From: Sphagnum magellanicum | Lineage: Eukaryota > Streptophyta > Sphagnopsida > Sphagnales > Sphagnaceae | Assembly: GCA_021904315.1 (NCBI GenBank) | Contig: CM038922.1 | Coordinates: 1,302,001-1,366,000, forward strand | Direction of reading: 5' to 3' | DNA: 64,000 nucleotides | Shown: piece after piece, positions 57,154 through 64,000 of the stretch | Layout: the number at the start of each line of letters is the position of its first letter | Numbering within the stretch: position 1 is the stretch's first letter | Program-made: the position numbers and the translations under genes | Notes under the pieces: generated by a model | What the model saw: only the letters and a program-made list of their open reading frames with translations | What the model was told of the DNA's origin: nothing | Databases searched by the model: none

Positions 57154-57402
57154 ATGTGGAATGGTTTTAAAATAATTAAATTCACATCTACCACCATTGA
57201 ACACATGCTAGCTATTGAAATCGAAAACACACTCCATGTGATGCAAACATGCCTTAAAAACAAGGAGTATCCGATGAAATACATGGGTTGCCATCATAAG
57301 GAGGCAGTATGGAAGAAGCTTGTTCACCTAGACCACTTCCCAAAAATGGTAAATAAGTTTGAACAAGAACAGGGTCATGAACTTGGAGTGAGAAAAAATT
57401 GA
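57154..57402 (+). pseudogene. Chromodomain-like C terminus of the integrase
   Basis: The 82-codon frame reads TIEHMLAIEIENTLHVMQTC, LKNKEYPMKYMGCHHKEAVW, KKLVHLDHFPKMVNKFEQEQ. The layout (hydrophobic start, a strand YPMKYMG-HHKEAVW like the YLVKWKG-xxxEATW of chromodomains, then a helix) fits the tail of chromovirus integrases. Such domains direct insertion to marked chromatin. The aromatic cage is only partly kept. Confidence 0.5.
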
Positions 57403-58100
57403 AAAAAAAAGAAAGACCCACTTGTAAGGGGCTTAAATATTGATGAAGACACCAACTTCTAAAGTGGTGGAGAACATTCACAAAATTAACTATTCATTAA
57501 CCGAAGATTAAAGGTTTTCACAAACGTGGTTAGTTGTGAAAAGGTTAAGGCTCACAAGGAGTTACTAACTAAGATAAGCAAGGGAATGGCAACCAACAAA
57601 AATGGATTTGGGGTTGAATTTGAATCAAAAAATTTCAAGCTTTGATTAGGCGAAATTAGGGTGGTGGTGCGTGCAAAAAAAATGGCACATCCCTAAATGG
57701 AGAAGTTAGATTTCCTATGCATGAATTCATGATTCATGTCCTAGTTGGGTAAAAGGGATTTGGATTGTAGAGCCCAAACTAACACCTTATGTTGGCATGT
57801 TTACAACTTTCATCTGGCATGGTGGTTAGAACTCCTAAGCTAAAACTCAAAAGGAACTCTGAAGATGAAAAAGATGATGGTCGAATAAAGGGGATTTGAT
57901 GGAAAACATTACATGAGCGCATTGAGTGAAAATGAAAGACACACCTAGTAAAACCTCATACAGTGAGAACACAAAAACATAATGCAAATGGACTTTATCA
58001 ATCAGGAAGTAGCTAATCTAAAAAGGGGTAAAAAAAGGAGATGGTGAAAGCACCTAGGGCGGTCACGTGAAGAAACGTCAACATGGATGTTGACATTTCT
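57403..58100 (+). other. Untranslated 3' region of the 8.6-kb element
   Basis: No coding sense. Sequence between the chromodomain-like frame and the polypurine tract. Confidence 0.45.
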
Positions 58101-58114
58101 AAAGTGGGGGAGAG
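58101..58114 (+). promoter_or_regulatory. Polypurine tract
   Basis: AAAGTGGGGGAGAG directly precedes the TGACATG start of the 3' LTR, the expected place and composition for the plus-strand primer. Confidence 0.8.
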
Positions 58115-58631
58115 TGACATGCCCTTCTAGGTGGAACCTCAAATGTGGGGCTCGCCTAATTGAGGCCCAAGTCCGAACCACCATGGGGCGACCCCCATGG
58201 CGGCTTGGGTTAAGAATCTAAATGTTGGGTTGGGTTCAATTCCCGATTTGACATACTCACAAGTTGCATAGGTGCCAACAAGTGAGAGTTTGAGGAAGGG
58301 AGTTTGAAGCATTAGTTGCAGTGCACTAAGTCTTCGAACTAGGTGAAATTTGCACTAAGTCTTCGAACTAGGTGAAGTTTGCGGTTAGGCCGGAAGACAT
58401 GAGTTGGTAATCCCGAGCAACAAGGCCTTGGATCACTTGGGAAGTCCGCAGCAAATATTAGTCCCACCTATCTAGAGGTTGAGGTTAACCCAAGGTACTG
58501 AGGCAAGTCTGAATGTTGAAGCTTCACCAAATGCATGATTTTCCATGTGCAGGTGGCATAGGCATTTAGAGTAGCAAAAAAATGAAATGGGGCAATGTGA
58601 GAACGATGCCAACACATAAGCAAGTGCGATA
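58115..58631 (+). mobile_element. 3' LTR of the 8.6-kb gypsy element
   Basis: It begins TGACATGCCCTTCTAGGTGG and ends AAGCAAGTGCGATA, 517 bp. It is 27 bp longer than the 5' LTR chiefly because of a 29-bp tandem duplication (units at 58324 and 58353, starting CACTAAGTCTTCGAACTAGG) absent from the 5' copy. Confidence 0.85.
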
Positions 58632-58645
58632 AACACCCTCTCACA

Positions 58646-58948
58646 ATGCCCTTCCCTCCCCTAAATAGAACTGAATTTGAAAGTAACCTGTTGGAAGGAG
58701 CTTATAGATTAGAAAGGTACATCCCAGCCTACTTGAAAGTCCTGCCAAGCAAAGTACCTGCAAATTCAAAGAAAAGAATTAGGTCAATATTGTACATTTT
58801 GCATGAACCACGGAATGTAGTCTCGCTGAACAATCTGAAGAGGGCCGCTGACAAATCTGGTCAATTCTATAAAAGAGGGCCGCTGGTACCGAATAAAGTG
58901 CCTACTGTAGGACCAGTAGGCATTTCTAGAGTACCAGGGCAGTTCTAG
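58646..58948 (+). CDS. Open frame of 100 codons in CG-retaining flank, unrecognised
   Basis: The frame starts MPFPPLNRTEFESNLLEGAY and includes RLERYIPAYLKVLPSKVP, KKRIRSILYILHEPRNVVSL and NNLKRAADKSGQFYKRGPL. It is basic, with no signal peptide or membrane segment. It begins 14 bases after the 3' LTR, so if it was ever an exon the retroelement landed at or before its start. Composition is more balanced than the surroundings. I do not recognise it and a chance frame remains possible. Confidence 0.2.
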   Translation: MPFPPLNRTEFESNLLEGAYRLERYIPAYLKVLPSKVPANSKKRIRSILYILHEPRNVVSLNNLKRAADKSGQFYKRGPLVPNKVPTVGPVGISRVPGQF

Positions 58949-59474
58949 AGGACCTTCACTATTTTGAGGTGCGGCCTGGTGACAAGGGATTGCGAAACCC
59001 CGAAGGGCCGAGTGGGCCATCCTTCTGGACAATGATTTTGATCTGTCTTTTTCTTCATGGTTCATGTTCCTAAATTGAATGCATGTGGTCCTTTGCCCCC
59101 CTTCCTTCCACCCTCCCATATCTGGAGAGCTCATACAACACTGCGAGTACGGTACTGTCAGTCCAACAATGCCAGTACAGCAGTGCTAGTACAAGGGGAC
59201 AGAAGAGTCGTACTGGGTCTTTTGACTAAAATATTTAACGCTTGAAAGAAGAGCTTGAAAGGAAAACCCTGCAGTACCAACTTTCCAGCGTGGGAAATCA
59301 GTAATGCTGCAGAAGATCTTAGATACCTGACAAAGATTTCATATTACAATCGCTACAGAAATACAAAGTTAAAAATTTGCCAGTTGTTTATGTGTAGGGT
59401 AAACCGCTAGGGCGGGGGCATTGTCAAAATAAGGGGCCTAGCACAAAGCGATAGCCCAGTCCAGCCCAGCCCAT
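58949..59474. other. CG-retaining DNA, no gene recognised
   Basis: A short stretch with repeated AGTAC words (AGTACGGTACTGTCAGTCC, CCAGTACAGCAG, CTAGTACAAG) lies at 59,145-59,195. No frame or family recognised. Confidence 0.35.
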
Positions 59475-59497
59475 GGGCTTTACTTACTGTAAAGCCC
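59475..59497. repeat. Perfect hairpin, 9-bp stem
   Basis: GGGCTTTAC (59475-59483) and GTAAAGCCC (59489-59497) flank TTACT. The palindrome GCCCATGGGC overlaps its left side. No U-rich tail follows, so I do not call a terminator. Confidence 0.65.
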
Positions 59498-59550
59498 GAG
59501 GCAAAATTTATCATGAACCAAACCTATGTAGATCATAATGCGAATGAATG

Positions 59551-59653
59551 GGAGGGTTTGTATGCCTACTCCTCAAAAGTCGGAGAGTTCTTATTCGTAT
59601 AAGTAGGCATAATTTTCCTCCCACCCTTGAGGAGTAGGCATAATATCCTTCCC
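59551..59653. repeat. Nested inverted and direct repeats (foldback cluster)
   Basis: TATGCCTACTCCTCAA at 59561-59576 is the exact complement of 59627-59642. AGTAGGCATAATTTTCCTCC from 59602 is repeated directly from 59633 (AGTAGGCATAATATCCTTCC), and GGGAGGGTTTGTATGCCTAC at 59550-59569 is its inverted form. Three related arms in alternating orientation can form rival hairpins. Confidence 0.7.
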
Positions 59654-60507
59654 AATTTGTAGGAGGGAAATTCATGGATATAAGGTGCTACAAATTTTCT
59701 CTGAATCCTTTACAAATATGCAAACACCTCTTACATAGCAGTTGAGTCATTCTTTAAAGTAGAAAAGGCCCTGGGAGAAGGGTATTTTATACTTTATGAT
59801 GAAATGTGTTCATATAGATACAAGATTTGAGGTACTCAACACCAGGGAGGTAGGTGAAGTGCTATTCAAAATTTGGAAAGGTTGGAAGATCGACCTTTCT
59901 ATTGCTTAAAACTCATCAAATTTTCTTTCAAAACTTGGCTGAGACTTTACTAAATCGTCAGAAATATTTCTTATTTGGGATCTAGATATACACTAGATAT
60001 TTGTGCCTTGAAATGGTAAATCCTGCACTTCTGGAATAGGAGCCTGTGTTTTTCTTTCTGCAAGTTATCATCAGAATTCTACTTTTTTTTATAAAGGGCA
60101 GCTACCATAACAAAGGGAAAAAGAAGGGGTTAATCATTCAAAATCCCCTAAAAACTGTTCTATTTGGGGAAGGTGTCAACACATTTATGTCTACTGGATA
60201 CAGTTTTAAGAGTTCCTTGAAATAATGTTGCCAGGTCCTTGAAACATTGTTGCCAGTTAAGTCCAAGGGATGCTTGGGAACCTGGCTCCTTCAGAAAATT
60301 GAAAGAAAACACTGATAGGAGGCTCTTCTCGCGGCAACTCCAGCAAATGTCAAAGTTTTCTTTTTGATTGATCTGTTTCTTAACATTTTCATACCCTTGT
60401 TCAGCTATAATACCCATAGTTCATGCCCCTGCCATTAGCCTAAGCCGAAAGTGGCACAGAGCACATGTAGAAAAAAATTCTTGCAGTTGGTGAGGTGAGG
60501 CAGCAGG
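59654..60507. other. Spacer; one unrecognised minus-strand frame
   Basis: The minus frame 60417-60160 (85 codons) starts MGIIAEQGYENVKKQINQKE and contains FDICWSCREKSLLSVF. Its residue use is protein-like and composition balanced, but no family is evident. Otherwise nothing is seen. Confidence 0.25.
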
Positions 60508-60521
60508 TTTAGGGTTTAGGG
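60508..60521 (+). repeat. Two TTTAGGG units (telomere-like / telo-box)
   Basis: TTTAGGGTTTAGGG is two copies of the plant telomere unit. Two units are too few for an interstitial telomere; the same word in reverse is the telo-box seen in some plant promoters. Confidence 0.5.
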
Positions 60522-60734
60522 TTTTTCCTTTTGGGGGGAGGGTTGGGGTGTTGGATTTTTGTTGTTCTCAACGTGTTCCAATGAAGTTGTCACTTTTCTG
60601 TAACAAGTTCTCAATGGGTTTTTAACATTTTCCCCCAAGTTCTCAAGGCGATCCCCAACATGTTCCCAATAGCTCTTCACTTTACCCCATATCCTTTGCC
60701 CTAAGTTCTAGGATAACCTATAACCAGCCCAAAG

Positions 60735-60800
60735 GAGGAGATTACAACATATCTATTTTGGGACTGTCCAAATCTCAATTAATTTTTCTGCGATGGGCCA
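60735..60800 (+). pseudogene. Possible LINE fragment (RT-associated zinc-binding tail)
   Basis: The frame reads EEITTYLFWDCPNLN then FFCDG. Plant LINE-type ORF2 ends in a zf-RVT segment of the form ET-x-HLFxxC followed by a Trp-containing helix, which this resembles. Upstream Cys pairs and RT motifs were not found, so only a short fragment could be present. Confidence 0.35.
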
Positions 60801-63216
60801 ATCAAAGATAATATCACAAAAGAAAAAAAAACTGGTATCCCCACAACTAATTAATATGAGTCACAATAATCCACTCCTGTTACTACAGATGAATGTCAAC
60901 TCAAGCTTATGTCATGACGAATGGTTTTAATCTTTTGTCAATGTGGCCTATTGAACTTATCCGCATGAGCACATGTAGCTTAGCTGACTTGCAAGAAAAG
61001 GCTGTGAGAAAAGGCTCTCAAGACCTCCAGTTCTAGCTTTATTTAATCAGAATGCAAAAGAGTTTCTTCTCATTTGGTTGATAAGACTCATCAAAGGATA
61101 ATTTCTTGTCACAACTTTAATGTTTTTCTTTTCAATGTTGTTATTGAGCACCTTGTGTGTTGATGTTGCAATGGTGAGAAGATGGAGGGACAAAAGCAAA
61201 AAAATGGAGACTATGGTGGTGGTGTTTGGTAGAGAAAAGTAGAGCTAAGTCCACAAACAATTTGTGTTGAGTAGGGAGGAATGAAGATAAGTGTTATTAG
61301 GATGACCATAGTGCATATGTGTTAGCATTCTCTTCAATGTTGTTCTATAGTTAAGCATAGATTTATGTTGCATTATTCTTCTTATAGAATGCGTTGTCAC
61401 ATGACAATTTAAAGATGGGGAATATCAAATGATAACTATAGATATCCCTAAAGGTTTCAATGCAAATGGGGAGTTTTTATCTTGAACAATTGTGGAATGC
61501 TAATCACAAACAACCCTATGGGTTTATGAATGAGATCTGATTGATTGTGGTTCAAGTTTTGCAAATTGGGAATGCAAGTTGATTTTTAAAATTATTCTTG
61601 CAATTTGCATTTCACAGACAACCTTGTGGGTTTGTCATTAGCGTTCACACATGAATCTAAATGCTAATAGATTGATGAATATGTTGAGAATTTTGGGCTT
61701 TTTGTTCATTGGAATTATAGGAAGAATGAATAGACGAGGGATTTGTGGGAATCATAATAGATATGAAATTTTGGATTATCATTTTGCAAGCCAATTAGTT
61801 GTTTGATTGTTGATGTCATTTTTTAGGAAGAAAACAAAAGTTGAGGTTTGAATGTGTATTCTAATAAGTAAATGTGGTGATGTTTTTAAGTGGCAAATGG
61901 TTGTTGGTAGACAATGAATCATAATGTTTTGGGTTCCATAGGAATGTGACTTGCTTGTGGGATGGTATTTGGCATATACAAAAATTCAACACGCATTGAA
62001 GTTACATGGAAATGATGGGAATTTGGGTGCATATCTTCTTGTGAATTTATGTCTATTTGAAATGTGGGTGTTGAATTAGGAATTGGGCTTGAGAGAAGAA
62101 CCAAATATGGCACATAATAAAACATGATCTTCCCATTTCTCTAATAAATATGTGTGTGAAGCAAAAAATTTACATGGAAAATTTGTTTATTTATATGTAT
62201 GTTAGATTTGTAAGTTTGAATAAATAAATGCATTAAGGCAAGTTGTAAAAGTGTTGTGGAGATTTTGTTTTGTCTACATGAATAATTTAACATTGTTAGT
62301 GGTATATATTATATATGTGGTGGTGTCCTAGAAATGAATACCTTAATTTTTGGCTACAATAAGTCCGTACATGCATTTTCAAATATTTTAACCCTAGGAT
62401 GACATTCTTCTTTGAATTCAAAAAGTATAAGGTGCCATATATTGGTTTTTTAATTAATTTTATAATAGGGTTATTTTTATTATGATAATATTTTATAATT
62501 AATATAGGTATGCATTAATCCCTATATATATATATCATATGTATTAAAAATTTAAATATTAATTGTCAATAGGTTCAATTAATAGATGAAACTAGTACTA
62601 ATAAATGAACTACATGGAAATTTTGATTGCAACAAGTGCAAGCATGACATGTTTATAAAAAAACATATAGTCGTTGAATTTTTTCTTTTTTTATTTTTTT
62701 AATGAAGTAGAATGGTTGATGGTTCAAAACATCATATATGTATGTTACATGTCTAGCATGAATTATAATTTATCCATCCAAAGGAGCAAATGGTTGCATT
62801 TTTTTCATTACATCATTCCAACCCTAAAAAAGTGGAAGTTATCATGTGTTCCTTCTTCTCAATCAAGTATCATAACTCACTGTAAACAAAATATAATTAA
62901 AACTTTGATGGTTTAAATATGTGTGTATCAAAATTTCAGGTATTAATAGGGTGGGAAAAGGGGTTACTCGCCTAATACCCCCAAACAATACCATGTTTCA
63001 TGTAGGTAATGCGGAATTTTAACATTTAATGTGCCCCCAAGATTTCAACAGGTATATGCAATCATTTTATTATTATTTTTTCGTAAGACCTTTTGTGAAT
63101 TATTTTGTGCCAAACATTAGTCAATGATACGATATATATTTATATTCAATTAATAAACCATGTCATTTAATCAAAATAAAAAATATTTTATTTTTATGTA
63201 CGATGTTTTCATTTAG
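60801..63216. other. AT-rich DNA, no gene recognised
   Basis: Short frames only. A 38-bp phrase with ACTCATCAAAGGATAATTTC at 61071-61108 recurs at 63210-63247. TATAAGGTGCCATATATTGG near 62427 matches 36.3 kb. A (TA) run lies at about 62524-62534. Confidence 0.45.
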
Positions 63217-63245
63217 TCGATAAAACTCATCAAAGGATAATTTCT

Positions 63246-64000
63246 TGACGTGCTCCCGAGTCCCTAATTAGCCCCAAGTTGAAGCTAAGTCACTCAAGTT
63301 GCAAAAATGCGAGGGACTCGGGGCACGCTCCCAACACTAAAGGGGGTAAGAGGGGCGTGCTGAAAGCTCTGAGATTATACTAAGAAGAGGGACAAACTAT
63401 TTAGTTACTCGAACCTGCATCAAACCAACCAACAAGTTGATTAGTTCACATTCTGGAGCACGCTTGGTGCTAGGACAAGCCACGGGCGACCTTGGACTCA
63501 CTTGACTCACCATGGCCCGGACTCAGGGGAAGCCACCACCTTCCCCCATATAGTATTCTTTGTGACTCTTCGTCGCACTTGCATCCAAATGGCACTTTTT
63601 CCCAGGACTCCCAAAGTGGAGTCCCGAAATTGTCCCGGTTTGGACTCCCGAGACTTTGGCCGTTCATAACTTCTCGCTCCAACCTCCAATCGGGGCGAGG
63701 TCTAAAGCAAACTTGTAGTTTTCCTTGAGAGCTTTCCAACGGTGTGTTGCACTCAACCTACACACACCGGGATCAAATTGATTCCTGACTTTTAGTGGTC
63801 AGGAGTCAAACTGCCAGTTTGACTCCCAGCCCTTCTTTCGACCATAACTTATGCTGAAGATGTACAAATGGCTCATGCAAGGCCATCTTGGACATTTACA
63901 CTTCAAGACCTTTCCAATGGTATAAAGAACACCTCAATGCGAGGTGTTTGGACCCTTGCAATCACGTTCTGAATTTTCGGGAGTCTCTGAGGACTCCCAA
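63246..64000 (+). mobile_element. LTR of the 0.9-kb family, cut by the window edge
   Basis: It begins TGACGTGCTCCCGAGTCCCT and follows the family through GGGGCACGCTCCCAACAC, GCCACCACCTTCCCCCATAT, TTTTAGTGGTCAGGAGTC and TTTCGACCATAACTTATG. About 755 bp are visible and the 3' end lies outside. The left flank is TTTCT. Whether a full element or a solo LTR follows cannot be seen. Confidence 0.85.

Larger units (their letters stand above)
50062..58631 (+). mobile_element. Ty3/gypsy retrotransposon with both LTRs, invaded by three solo LTRs
   Basis: The element has 5' LTR 50062-50551, primer-binding site, gag, protease, RT, RNase H, a chromodomain-like C terminus, polypurine tract and 3' LTR 58115-58631. 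Three solo LTRs of another family split it: at 50878 and 52055 in gag, and at 54568 in RT. The integrase core is missing between RNase H and the chromodomain-like part. By eye the two LTRs differ at about a dozen of the first 60 aligned positions, so insertion is old. Flanking 5-mers AACTT and AACAC do not match fully. The element cannot move by itself. Confidence 0.85.

Noticed and set aside
59475..59497. Rho-independent terminator
   Set aside because: The stem is perfect but has no T-run after it, and the window is plant nuclear DNA where such terminators do not apply.
60508..60521. Interstitial telomere
   Set aside because: Only two TTTAGGG units.
1..64000. CRISPR arrays, rRNA genes, bacterial operons, plastid or mitochondrial inserts
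   Set aside because: I looked for regular spaced repeats, conserved rRNA stretches and compact gene runs and saw none. The tandem arrays at 16.7-17.2 and 18.7-19.0 kb are degenerate minisatellites without unique spacers.

Overview
The window looks like intergenic DNA from a large, repeat-laden land-plant genome. I favour a gymnosperm (conifer-like) source, but that is inference. Supporting signs are: no intact gene of recognised function in 64 kb; very AT-rich sequence with few CG dinucleotides and many TG/CA, as expected from long-term methylation and deamination; several generations of decayed Ty3/gypsy retrotransposons; a CACTA-type miniature element; and large coding relics broken by stops that single transitions can explain. 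I saw no rRNA or tRNA gene, no CRISPR array and no bacterial-style operon.

Layout. 1-1.4 kb: a CG-retaining segment without a recognisable gene. 1.4-19 kb: AT-rich DNA carrying a decayed multi-gene cluster. It holds a minus-strand protein relic ending in a SWIM-type zinc finger (about 8.1 to 4.9 kb; probably a transposase), a plus-strand zinc-ribbon-like relic (11.3-11.9 kb), a plus-strand relic resembling a beta-class N4/N6 DNA methyltransferase (14.1-16.0 kb), and a minus-strand unrecognised protein with a long open exon (18.5 to 17.75 kb). A recurrent palindromic motif and two minisatellites lie among them. 19-26 kb: hairpins, short repeats, a tRNA-derived SINE candidate and poorly resolved coding-like sequence. 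26.5-32.4 kb: a minus-strand Ty3/gypsy element (gag, protease, RT, RNase H, integrase), invaded by a 129-bp CACTA-like element with perfect 20-bp inverted termini. 33-49 kb: AT-rich DNA, G-rich tracts, a 28-bp perfect palindrome, two LTR relics and two unassigned coding relics. 50.06-58.63 kb: an 8.6-kb Ty3/gypsy element with both LTRs, a primer-binding site and a polypurine tract. It is interrupted by three solo LTRs of one other family. 58.6-64 kb: foldback DNA, a possible LINE fragment, AT-rich DNA and another LTR of the invading family running off the end.

How it fits together. The retroelements form a readable nest. The 8.6-kb element inserted first. An LTR family about 0.9 kb long then entered it three times (twice in gag, once in RT), and each copy collapsed to a solo LTR with its own 5-bp duplication. 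The same LTR family occurs at 33.1, 38.5 and 63.2 kb, so one family supplies six copies in the window.

The part most worth following up is the 5-18.5 kb cluster, where a transposase-like SWIM protein lies beside a DNA-methyltransferase-like gene. It could be the remains of one large DNA transposon with its own modification enzyme. I could not find its ends, so this remains a hypothesis.
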